A stretch of 64,000 nt of DNA from Pseudomonas sp. C2B4 (GTDB taxonomy: Bacteria; Pseudomonadota; Gammaproteobacteria; Pseudomonadales; Pseudomonadaceae). The DNA lies in NCBI RefSeq assembly GCF_013359695.1, contig NZ_JABFMU010000024.1:16676-80675 (forward strand), written 5' to 3'. A program made the translations under genes and the position numbers. This document shows, one piece after another, positions 52,001 to 59,193 of this stretch. The notes under the pieces are model-generated. The model did no database searches, had not been told where the DNA came from, and worked only from the letters and a program-made list of their open reading frames with translations. Position 1 is the stretch's first letter, and each line of letters opens with the position of its first letter.

Positions 52001-52522
52001 TCGATCATCATCAAGGGCGCGCGCTCGCCCGAGCGTTTGCTGGATGAAGTGACACTCTTTTTGCACAAAGTCGAATCCCGGCTGTCCCATGACCGGCAGA
52101 AGATGCTCAAGACCGCCCGCAGCCGCGACAAGGTGTTCGAGGGGCGAAAGGTGCTGCTGGTGGACGACGATGTGCGCAATATCTTCGCCCTGACCAGTGC
52201 GCTGGAGCAAAAAGGTGCCGTGGTGGTCATTGGCCGAAATGGTCGTGAAGCGATTGATCGATTGAATGAAGTCGAAGACATCGATCTGGTGTTGATGGAC
52301 GTGATGATGCCGGAGATGGACGGTTTCGAAGCTACCCTCGAAATCCGCAAGGACCCGCGCTGGCGCAAGCTGCCGATCATTGCAGTGACGGCCAAGGCCA
52401 TGAAGGACGATCAGGAGCGTTGCCTGCACGCGGGCGCCAATGATTACCTGGCCAAGCCCATCGACCTGGACCGGCTGTTTTCGCTGATTCGGGTGTGGCT
52501 GCCGAAAATGGAACGTATCTAA
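49031..52522 (+). CDS. Hybrid sensor histidine kinase: CHASE3-GAF-HK-REC-REC-REC
   Basis: 1163 residues. Two membrane segments (about 20-40 and 185-205) flank a periplasmic CHASE3 domain (VDLETGMRGFLLSGDEKFL). A GAF domain (about 238-385) follows, then a coiled coil (390-490), the HisKA box FLANMSHELRTPLNS (His near 500), an ATPase domain with N and G boxes (about 600-720), and three receivers starting near 773 (VVEDEANF), 894 (LLVEDDDLQR) and 1040 (LLVDDDVRN). All three retain the phosphorylatable aspartate. The start at 49031 is preferred. It ends in a ladder of mini-cistrons leading to cheR. Confidence 0.92.
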   Translation: MTSVSSVDEQRFRKLLSRNISLPLGVGVISAVFFVSLITYLLSTIQWVEHTDRVINNANEAVKLTVDLETGMRGFLLSGDEKFLEPYETAKPRIAVVLNTLLELTADNPIQTDRLHRLQGLQQEWAAYAKTMIDLQRSSGDFRSAVKAGQGKRLTDEVRKQFEDVIDMEQQLRAARNEEVRRTTIWSIALYLVFIAAISGLLAYIGRRDLINLSQQYGANLAKQQAGADRLERQAWLRNGQTELAEQMLGQLSLNLLGRNILQFCAQYLGSAVAAIYVREEHGGLKRVAAYGMSREQEEREQQIYSDEGIVGQVAQQARLIRLDDVPGDYFKVSSGLGEGLPRSVLVVPTSDDERVNGVIELGFLRPLDARDMELLELIAGNIGTAIEAARYRQRLQEVLAETQQLNEELQVQQEELKTANEELEEQSRILKESQAHLETQQVELEQTNEQLAEQAEILAEQRDAMDLKNTELNQAQAQLEERAEELQRSSKYKSEFLANMSHELRTPLNSSLILAKLLAENPQENLSAEQVKFAESIYSAGNDLLNLINDILDISKVEAGKLEIRPENTSVERLVDGLRGMFEPLAADKQLQFHVEMQDGAPIMMFTDRQRLEQVVKNLLSNAVKFTEKGTVSLSVTAAPNAGIAFIVRDSGIGIADDQQESIFEAFRQADGTTNRRYGGTGLGLSISRDLAALLGGSISVSSTPGQGSVFTLVLPQAYVEPGEDPVEPMRAPPAVSAANDVAPVLKPLIAEVDIPRFNDDRAKAPFTTRCILVVEDEANFAHILYDLAHELGYQCLVAHGADEGYDLARQFIPDAILLDMRLPDHSGLTVLQRLKEHAETRHIPVHVISVEDRVEAAMHMGAVGYAVKPTTREELKDVFARLEAKLTQKVKRVLLVEDDDLQRDSISRLIGDDDIEITAVGFAQEALDLLRTTIFDCMIIDLKLPDMLGGDLLKRMSTEEICSFPPVIVYTGRNLTRDEEAELRRYSRSIIIKGARSPERLLDEVTLFLHKVESRLSHDRQKMLKTARSRDKVFEGRKVLLVDDDVRNIFALTSALEQKGAVVVIGRNGREAIDRLNEVEDIDLVLMDVMMPEMDGFEATLEIRKDPRWRKLPIIAVTAKAMKDDQERCLHAGANDYLAKPIDLDRLFSLIRVWLPKMERI

Positions 52523-52580
52523 TGGAAAGCCTCTAGTGGAACGCTTTTAGTGGAAAGTCTTTAGTGGAAAGTCTTTAGTG
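52520..52580 (+). repeat. 14-bp tandem repeat of stop/start mini-cistrons between kinase and cheR
   Basis: After the kinase TAA, start codons recur at 52522 (ATG), 52536, 52550, 52564 and 52578 (all GTG), exactly 14 bp apart. The first four open 4-codon frames (MESL, VERF, VESL, VESL) that end in TAG overlapping the next GTG by one base. The fifth starts cheR. Each unit carries GGAAAG or GGAACG 6 bp before the next start, a usable ribosome site. Confidence 0.9.
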
Positions 52581-53393
52581 GAAAAGAACAGCGAAATCGA
52601 ACTGCGTTTGCTGATCGAGGCTATCTACCTCAAGTACAGCTACGATTTTCGCGATTACTCCGGCGCGTCCATCAAGCGCCGGGTAAGCCACGCGTTGAGC
52701 CAATTCGAATGCGGCACCATTTCGGCCCTTCAGGAAAAGGTCCTGCACGATCCGTCCGCGTTCATGCAGTTGCTGCAGTTGCTGACGATTCCGGTCAGCG
52801 AAATGTTCCGTGACCCCTCGCACTTCCTGGCGATTCGCCGGGAGGTGGTGCCGATTCTCAAGACCTACCCGTCGATCAAGATCTGGATCGCCGGTTGCAG
52901 TACGGGCGAAGAAGTCTATTCGATGGCCATTTTGCTGCGCGAGGAAGGCCTGCTCGATCGCACCATCATCTATGCCACCGACATCAATCCGCGCTCCCTG
53001 GAGAAAGCCAAGCAAGGGATTTTCTCCATGGAGAATGTCCGCGCCTACACTTCTAACTACCAGCAGGCCGGTGGCCAGCGTTCGTTCGCCGATTACTACA
53101 CGGCGGCCTATGGTTACGCGATTTTCGACAAGTCGTTGTGCGAGAACGTGACCTTCGCCGATCACAGCCTGGCCACTGATAGCGTGTTTTCAGAAACCCA
53201 ATTAATTTCATGTCGTAACGTATTGATTTACTTCAATAAAAGACTTCAGGATCGTGCGTTCGGCTTGTTTCACGAGTCGCTGTGCCACCGTGGTTTTCTG
53301 GTGCTGGGCAGCAAGGAAACCCCGGATTTTTCGGCCTTCGGCAATCAGTTCGAGCCGTTGGTCAAACAGGAACGGATCTACCGCAAATCATGA
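52578..53393 (+). CDS. CheR-type protein methyltransferase
   Basis: 271 residues. The N-terminal helical domain (SGASIKRRVSHALSQ) binds receptor or target; the SAM domain has IAGCSTGEEVYSMA and ISCRNVLIYFNKR, both CheR signatures. Classical CheR methylates glutamates of chemoreceptors; here no receptor is present, and the partner is more probably a CHASE3/GAF kinase or another protein. GTG start at 52578, last rung of the mini-cistron ladder. Overlaps cheB by 4 bp. Confidence 0.92.
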   Translation: MEKNSEIELRLLIEAIYLKYSYDFRDYSGASIKRRVSHALSQFECGTISALQEKVLHDPSAFMQLLQLLTIPVSEMFRDPSHFLAIRREVVPILKTYPSIKIWIAGCSTGEEVYSMAILLREEGLLDRTIIYATDINPRSLEKAKQGIFSMENVRAYTSNYQQAGGQRSFADYYTAAYGYAIFDKSLCENVTFADHSLATDSVFSETQLISCRNVLIYFNKRLQDRAFGLFHESLCHRGFLVLGSKETPDFSAFGNQFEPLVKQERIYRKS

Positions 53394-53983
53394 ACAAAGC
53401 AGCAGATTTACCTTCCATAGAAGCGATCGTGATCGGCGCCTCGGCCGGTGGCGTAGAAGCGCTGCTGAGTATTCTTGGCCCGCTGCGCGAAGGTTTCGTC
53501 TTGCCGATCATCGTTGTGCTGCATCTGCCGAACGAACGCCGCAGCCAGTTGGTGGACGTCTTCGCTCGGCGGGTTGCCTTGCCGGTAGTGGAAGCGGGCG
53601 ACAAAACGCCGATTTTAGGCGGAACCCTGTATTTCGCTACGCCCGGTTATCACTTGTCGGTGGAACGCGATCGCAGCTTTTCCCTGAGCCTGGAAGACCG
53701 CGTGCATTACTCGCGGCCCGCCATTGACTACCTGTTCGAATCCGCTGCCGATGCCTACGGCCCGAACCTGGCCGCGGTATTGCTGACCGGCGCCAATCGC
53801 GACGGTGCCTATGGCCTGGCGCAGGTCAAACGCCATGGCGGCGTGACCATCGTGCAGGACCCGGACGAGGCCCAGGTCGCGACCATGCCCCAGGCGGCGC
53901 TGGATCTTCATCAACCCGACCACATTCTCCCTGTCCGCGGCATCGGCCGTCTGCTTGTCGAGCTGGAACGAATCGCATGCTAA
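53390..53983 (+). CDS. CheB-type protein-glutamate methylesterase without receiver
   Basis: 197 residues comprising only the CheB effector domain. The catalytic triad regions are GASAGGVEAL (Ser), VVLHLPNERR (His) and LLTGANRDGAYGL (Asp). Lacking the regulatory receiver, it is probably controlled by interaction with the receiver proteins next to it. ATGA overlap with cheR; its end overlaps the next gene start (53977). Confidence 0.9.
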   Translation: MNKAADLPSIEAIVIGASAGGVEALLSILGPLREGFVLPIIVVLHLPNERRSQLVDVFARRVALPVVEAGDKTPILGGTLYFATPGYHLSVERDRSFSLSLEDRVHYSRPAIDYLFESAADAYGPNLAAVLLTGANRDGAYGLAQVKRHGGVTIVQDPDEAQVATMPQAALDLHQPDHILPVRGIGRLLVELERIAC

Positions 53984-55158
53984 GTAATATCCAGGCCAAA
54001 CTGCTGATCGTCGACGATCTGCCGGAGAATCTGTTGGCACTTGAAGCGCTGATCAAGCGCGAAGACCGTACCGTCTACAAGGCGCAATCAGCGGACGAAG
54101 CCTTGTCGCTGCTGTTGCAGCACGAATTCGCCATGGCCATTCTCGATGTGCAGATGCCCGGCATGAACGGCTTTGAACTGGCCGAGCTGATGCGGGGCAC
54201 GGAAAAGACCAAGAACATCCCGATCGTGTTCGTCAGCGCCGCCGGCCGCGAACTGAACTATGCGTTCAAGGGCTATGAAAGCGGTGCCGTGGACTTCCTG
54301 CACAAGCCGCTGGACATCCATGCGGTCAAGAGCAAGGTCAATGTGTTTGTCGAGTTGTATCGTCAGAGAGAGGCCATGAAACTGCAGGTCGAGGCGCTGG
54401 AGCAGAGCCGGCGCGAGCAGGAGGCATTGCTGGCGAAGCTGCAGAGCACGCAGCTGGAGCTGGAGCAGGCGGTGCGCATGCGCGATGATTTCATGTCCAT
54501 CGTCGCCCACGAAGTGCGTACACCGCTCAATGGCCTGATACTCGAAACCCAACTGCGCAAGATGCACCTGGCCCGGGATAATGCTGCCGCGTTTACCCTC
54601 GATAAAATGCACGCCATGGTCGACCGCGATGAACGGCAGATCAAAAGCCTGATCCGGTTGATCGAAGACATGCTTGATGTGTCGCGCATCCGCACCGGCA
54701 AGCTGTCGATCCGGCCGACCTGCTTTGATCTGTCAGTGCTGGTTCGCGCTTTGTTGCAGAATTTTTCGCAGCAGATCGAAGCCGCCGAAGCTTCGGTTTC
54801 CCTTGAAGCCGAACAACCGGTGATCGGTAACTGGGATGAATTTCGCATAGAACAGGTGATTTCCAACCTGCTGACCAACGCCTTGCGCTACGGTGCCAAG
54901 AGCCCGATTCAGGTGAAGGTGTACAGTGAGAACGGTCAGGCACGGGTGGACGTCCGTGATTACGGAATAGGCATCAGTGAAGAAAACCAGCAACGGATTT
55001 TCCAGCAATTCGAGCGGGTTTCGGCCAAGCATGCCGTCGCCGGATTGGGCCTGGGATTGTTTATTTCCGAACAGATAGTGACCGCCCATGGCGGTTCCAT
55101 TACCGTCGAAAGCCGGATTGGCGAAGGCGCCCTGTTTCGCGTTTGTCTGCCGCTGTAG
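53977..55158 (+). CDS. Receiver-histidine kinase
   Basis: 393 residues: N-terminal receiver (LLIVDDLPENL; phospho-site AILDVQMPGMNG; VDFLHKPLD), a coiled-coil linker, HisKA (FMSIVAHEVRTPLNG, His near 175) and an ATPase domain (VISNLLTNALRYG, DYGIGISEENQ, GLGLGLFISEQIV). No membrane segment. This REC-HK order allows a kinase to be switched by phosphotransfer from the upstream hybrid kinase. It starts within the last codons of cheB. Confidence 0.9.
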   Translation: MLSNIQAKLLIVDDLPENLLALEALIKREDRTVYKAQSADEALSLLLQHEFAMAILDVQMPGMNGFELAELMRGTEKTKNIPIVFVSAAGRELNYAFKGYESGAVDFLHKPLDIHAVKSKVNVFVELYRQREAMKLQVEALEQSRREQEALLAKLQSTQLELEQAVRMRDDFMSIVAHEVRTPLNGLILETQLRKMHLARDNAAAFTLDKMHAMVDRDERQIKSLIRLIEDMLDVSRIRTGKLSIRPTCFDLSVLVRALLQNFSQQIEAAEASVSLEAEQPVIGNWDEFRIEQVISNLLTNALRYGAKSPIQVKVYSENGQARVDVRDYGIGISEENQQRIFQQFERVSAKHAVAGLGLGLFISEQIVTAHGGSITVESRIGEGALFRVCLPL

Positions 55159-55235
55159 GAAAACAGCCCGAAAAACGCAACCTCTGATCGACCCCGGGGT
55201 CGTATCAGCAGCAATTGACCGAACAAAGGCTTCCC

Positions 55236-55613
55236 ATGAGTGAAGATGCACAAGACGTAGTACTCGTCGTCGAGGACGAGCCGGTTATCCTGATGGTGCT
55301 GACCGACTACTTGTCGGGGCAGGGGTATCGTGTGCTACAGGCGGAAAATGGCGAGCAGGCTTTCGAGATCCTCGCCAGCAAGCCTCACCTGGATATGTTG
55401 ATCACCGACTACCGGTTGCCTGGCGGCATCTCCGGCGTGCAAATCGCCGAACCGGCGGTCAAGCTGCGACCGGACCTCAAGGTGATTTTCATCAGCGGCT
55501 ATGCCAGGGAAATCCGCGAGACCGGCAGCCCGATCACGCTCAAGGCGCCGATCCTGGAAAAACCGTTCGACCTGGATGTGTTGCAGGACATCATGCAGGA
55601 CTTGCTGTCGTAA
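55236..55613 (+). CDS. Single-domain response regulator
   Basis: 125 residues, receiver only. VLVVEDEPVILM, the phospho-site LITDYRLPGGISG and ILEKPFD are present. It resembles the receiver of FixL-like hybrid kinases rather than CheY. AAAGG before the ATG at 55236. It lies 77 bp after the receiver-kinase gene and is a likely phospho-acceptor in the cluster. Confidence 0.88.
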   Translation: MSEDAQDVVLVVEDEPVILMVLTDYLSGQGYRVLQAENGEQAFEILASKPHLDMLITDYRLPGGISGVQIAEPAVKLRPDLKVIFISGYAREIRETGSPITLKAPILEKPFDLDVLQDIMQDLLS

Positions 55614-55644
55614 CGACTGTATGTCTGTTGAGCGACGCAGGCAC

Positions 55645-55734
55645 TGTGGGAGCGGGCTTGCCCGCGATGAGGCCGGCAGCTTCACCCTCTCCATTGCCTG
55701 AGACACCGCTATCGCGGGCAGGCCCGCTTCCACA
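55645..55734. repeat. REP doublet
   Basis: Inverted REP units of the GTGGGAGCGGGCTTGCCC subtype between converging response regulator and kinase genes. The internal CCCGCG core differs from that of most REP in the window. Confidence 0.85.
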
Positions 55735-55787
55735 GGGTTTCTGGTGTTTGTTGAGTTTGTATTAGCCCATAACCCCATAGGAGCGCA

Positions 55788-57458
55788 TCAAACCCGGATC
55801 ATCTCCCGCACCTTCGCCGTCAACAGGTCGAACGTGAACGGCTTGGTGATCATCTGCATGCCCGGATCCAGGAACCCCCCGCGCACCGCCGCGTGTTCCG
55901 CGTAGCCGGTGATGAACAACACCTTGAGGTCAGGCCGGTACTGCCGGCCGATCTCCGCCAATTGCCGGCCATTCATGCCGGGGAGCCCGACGTCGCTGAT
56001 CATCAGGTCGATACGTTGCCCCGAATCGAGAATCGGCATCGCACTGTCCGCGTCGCCGGCCTCGACAAAGCCATAGCCCAGTTCGCTCAGCACGGTGCTG
56101 ACCAATACCCGCACGGCCGGATCATCCTCGACGATCAGCACCGTTTCGCCGTTGCGGGCAATCGGCGGGTGCAGGCTTTCCACCGGTTGGCCCTGCGGTA
56201 CATCGCCCAGGTAGCGGGGCAGGAACAGACTGACCGTCGTGCCTTCGCCCACCTGGCTTTGAATGGCAACGTGACCGCCCGATTGCTTGCTGAAGCCGTA
56301 GATCATCGACAGACCCAACCCCGTGCCCTGGCCGATCGGCTTGGTGGTGAAGAATGGATCGAAGGCGCGGTTGATGGTGCTTTGCGGCATGCCACAGCCT
56401 GTGTCGGTCACGCTGAGCATGACGTAATCGCCGGGATCGAGATTGCTATGGGGTTGGGTGAAGTCTGCGTCCAGGTAGCGGTTCGAAGTTTTCACCACCA
56501 GATCGCCGCCATCTGGCATGGCGTCACGGGCATTGATCACCAGGTTGAGCAGGGCGCTTTCCAGTTGATTGGGGTCGGCTTCCGCCACCCACAATGGCTC
56601 GTTCAATTGCATGTCCAGGCGAATGCGTTCGTCGATGCTGCGTTTGAGCAATTCGCCCATGGACACCACCAGGGTATTGAGTTCCACAGGTTTGGAGTCC
56701 AGCGACTGTCGCCGGGAAAAGGCCAGCAGGCGGTGCGTCAGGCCCGCCGCGCGATTGGCGGAAGTCACGCCGAGGTCGATCAGGCTGTCCAGATCATCCA
56801 GGCGCCCTCGGGCCAGGCGCCGGCGCAACAACTCCAGGCTGCCGATGATGCCGGTCAGCATATTGTTGAAGTCGTGGGCGATACCGCCGGTGAGTTGGCC
56901 GACCGCTTCCATTTTCTGCGACTGGCGCAACACCTCTTCGTTGTGGCGCAACTGGGCGGTGCGCTCTTCCACTTGCTGCTCCAGGGTTTCCAGGGTGTTT
57001 TGCAGGCGCAGCTCGCTTTGGCTCAAGTCGATCAGCCGATCCCTGGCTTCGTACTGTCGTCGACGACCGCGCAAAGCCGTGCTCACCAGACTGATCAAAG
57101 TCACCGGATGAAACGGGCGTTCAAGGAACGTCACGTTGCCCAGTTGCGCGCCGAAACCTGAGGTCGGGTTTTGTTCCGGGCCGCCATGGTGCGTCAGCAG
57201 CACGATCGGCAGGTCGGACCAGGCCGGTTGCTGTTCGATCAGTTTGATCAGCGGTTCAAGGTCCCGGCCCAGCAAGGCTTCGCAGGACACCAGCAGCAAG
57301 CCTGCGCCTTGTTCCAGCTCGTTGCACAGTCCGCGCAGATCGCCGCTGATGACCCCGTCGAACCCCGCTTCGTTGAGCAGCATCAACGCAATCTGACTGT
57401 CGCGGCCCAGCGGCGCGAGGATGATGGCGCGCTCGGACGTCCCTTTTTGGACAATCAC
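55788..57458 (-). CDS. Hybrid histidine kinase with degenerate N-terminal receiver
   Basis: 556 residues. The N-terminal 130 residues fold like a receiver (PIVLLTHHGG, FLERPFHPVTL) but the phospho-site position reads LLLVSCEAL, without aspartate. A coiled coil (ETLEQQVEERTAQLRHNEEV) leads to HisKA (GGIAHDFNNMLTGIIG, His near 190), an ATPase domain (GTGLGLSMIYGFSKQSGGHV) and a C-terminal receiver with LMISDVGLPGMNG. It begins with GTG inside the KaiC-like stop (GTGA), so the two are translationally coupled. Confidence 0.9.
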   Translation of the reverse strand: MIVQKGTSERAIILAPLGRDSQIALMLLNEAGFDGVISGDLRGLCNELEQGAGLLLVSCEALLGRDLEPLIKLIEQQPAWSDLPIVLLTHHGGPEQNPTSGFGAQLGNVTFLERPFHPVTLISLVSTALRGRRRQYEARDRLIDLSQSELRLQNTLETLEQQVEERTAQLRHNEEVLRQSQKMEAVGQLTGGIAHDFNNMLTGIIGSLELLRRRLARGRLDDLDSLIDLGVTSANRAAGLTHRLLAFSRRQSLDSKPVELNTLVVSMGELLKRSIDERIRLDMQLNEPLWVAEADPNQLESALLNLVINARDAMPDGGDLVVKTSNRYLDADFTQPHSNLDPGDYVMLSVTDTGCGMPQSTINRAFDPFFTTKPIGQGTGLGLSMIYGFSKQSGGHVAIQSQVGEGTTVSLFLPRYLGDVPQGQPVESLHPPIARNGETVLIVEDDPAVRVLVSTVLSELGYGFVEAGDADSAMPILDSGQRIDLMISDVGLPGMNGRQLAEIGRQYRPDLKVLFITGYAEHAAVRGGFLDPGMQMITKPFTFDLLTAKVREMIRV

Positions 57459-58957
57459 GGATATTCATCCGAGAGCAAGGGCGTGCCTGCACCCAGATAG
57501 GTGGGCACCCCGCGCAGTACGCCCTGGAAGGCTTCCAGCGGTTCACCGATGGTCATGCCCCGCGACCCGATCCGGTATTCGCGTATGGTCGATTCATGGC
57601 TGCCGGTCCGCTTCTTGATGATCGAGATGGCCCGGCGCACCTTGCCCAGTGCTTCGAAGTAACGCAGCAGGATGACGGTATCGGCCAGGTAGGTAATGTC
57701 CACCGGGGCCTGCATGTCGCCGACCAATCCATGTTGGGCGACGGTCATGAACGTGGCGGCCCCCTTGCGGTTGAGGTACAGCAGCAACTCGTGCATGTGC
57801 AGCACCAGGGCATTTTCTTCGGGCATTGCCGCCTGATAGCCGTTGATACTGTCAATCACCACGGTCTTGATATCGCCCCCGTCCACGCAGCGTCGTACCC
57901 GGTGGGAAAACTCGCCAGGGGACAGTTCGGCGGCATCCACTTGCTCGATCAGCAGGTTGCCGGTGTCTTGCAGCGCCTGCAGGTCGATCCCCAGGTGTTT
58001 CATGCGCTCGAACAGCAATCCCAGCTCTTCGTCGAAAATGAACAAGGCAGCTTTTTCACCCCGGGCCACGGCGGCGGTGGCGAAAATCATCGAGATCAGG
58101 GATTTGCCGGTGCCGGCCGGGCCGAGGATCAAGGTGCTCGACCCCGTCTCGATGCCGCCGCCCAGCAAGGCGTCCATTTCCGGGATGCCACTGGTCAATT
58201 GCTGTCGCAGGTAGGCGCCCCGGTGTTCGGCCGCCACCAGGCGCGGGAACACATGCACGCCATCGCCCATGATGGTGAAGTCATGAAAACCGCCCCGGTA
58301 TTTCTGACCCCGGTACTTCACCACCCGGATACGCCGTCGTTCGGCGCCGTAGTTGGGCGTCAGTTCCTCCAGGCGAATCACCCCGTGGGCCACGCTGTGT
58401 ACGGTCTTGTCGAGGGATTCGGTGGTCAGGTCGTCCAGCAGCAGGACCGTGGCGTCGTAACGCACAAAGTAGTGCTTGATCGCGAGGATCTGCCGGCGAT
58501 AGCGCAGGGAGCTTTGCGCCAGCAAGCGGATCTCGGACAGGCTGTCGAGGACGACGCGCGTCGGCTTGACCCGTTCGACCACTTCGAAGATCTGCTTGGT
58601 GGCTTCGCCCAATTCAAGGTCGGACGAGTACAGCAATGTCTGCTGGTGCTCGGCATTGAGCAGGTTTTCCGGGGGTGTCAGTTCGAAGATATGGACGTTG
58701 TCGGAAAGCTCCCAGCCGTGGGATCTGGCGCCCTGACGCAGCTCGCGCTCGGTTTCGGACAAGGTGATGTACAAACAGCGTTCGCCGGCTCGGGCACCGG
58801 CCAAAAGGAAGTGAAGGGCGACCGTGGTCTTGCCGGTTCCCGGTTCGCCTTCGAGCAGGAACACATGGCCACGGGACAGCCCGCCATCGAGGATGTCATC
58901 CAGGCCTTCAATCCCGGTGGCGGCTTTTGCGCTGATGAACTCGTTGGATATAGACAA
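57455..58957 (-). CDS. KaiC-like ATPase with two RecA domains
   Basis: 500 residues with tandem KaiC domains. The first has ATGIEGLDDILDGGLSRG then Walker A GEPGTGKTT (37-45) and YITLSETERE; the second has GIPEMDALLGGGIETGSS, Walker A GPAGTGKSL (near 275) and LFIFDEELGLLFERM. Cyanobacterial KaiC is the clock core, but bacterial relatives without KaiA act in stress or signalling. TTG at 58957 is chosen because AGAGAGGG lies 6 bp before it; GTG at 59026 is possible. Coupled to the kinase downstream. Confidence 0.88.
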   Translation of the reverse strand: MSISNEFISAKAATGIEGLDDILDGGLSRGHVFLLEGEPGTGKTTVALHFLLAGARAGERCLYITLSETERELRQGARSHGWELSDNVHIFELTPPENLLNAEHQQTLLYSSDLELGEATKQIFEVVERVKPTRVVLDSLSEIRLLAQSSLRYRRQILAIKHYFVRYDATVLLLDDLTTESLDKTVHSVAHGVIRLEELTPNYGAERRRIRVVKYRGQKYRGGFHDFTIMGDGVHVFPRLVAAEHRGAYLRQQLTSGIPEMDALLGGGIETGSSTLILGPAGTGKSLISMIFATAAVARGEKAALFIFDEELGLLFERMKHLGIDLQALQDTGNLLIEQVDAAELSPGEFSHRVRRCVDGGDIKTVVIDSINGYQAAMPEENALVLHMHELLLYLNRKGAATFMTVAQHGLVGDMQAPVDITYLADTVILLRYFEALGKVRRAISIIKKRTGSHESTIREYRIGSRGMTIGEPLEAFQGVLRGVPTYLGAGTPLLSDEYP

Positions 58958-59082
58958 AAAATGCCCTCTCTTGATCAGGGGAACGAGGCAGCGGGGGCTT
59001 TGGGCCGAAATGGGCCGCCTGTTCACTTGACCTTTGGTCGAGATGAGCGTTCAAACTTTTGTACCGAGATGTGTTTGCAGAC

Positions 59083-59182
59083 CTGTAGGAGCGAGCCTGC
59101 TCGCGATGGATGCGTGGACGCCGCGGGGCATCAGGCAACCCGCGTCAACGTTCACGACCATCGCGAGCAGGCTCGCTCCAAC
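59083..59182. repeat. REP doublet
   Basis: Inverted REP units of the AGGAGCGAGC subtype with the GACGC...CGTCAACGTTCACG spacer also seen at 16050-16149 and 35503-35602. It lies upstream of the KaiC-like gene and past the end of the TPR gene. Confidence 0.83.
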
Positions 59183-59193
59183 ACTATTTGGCG

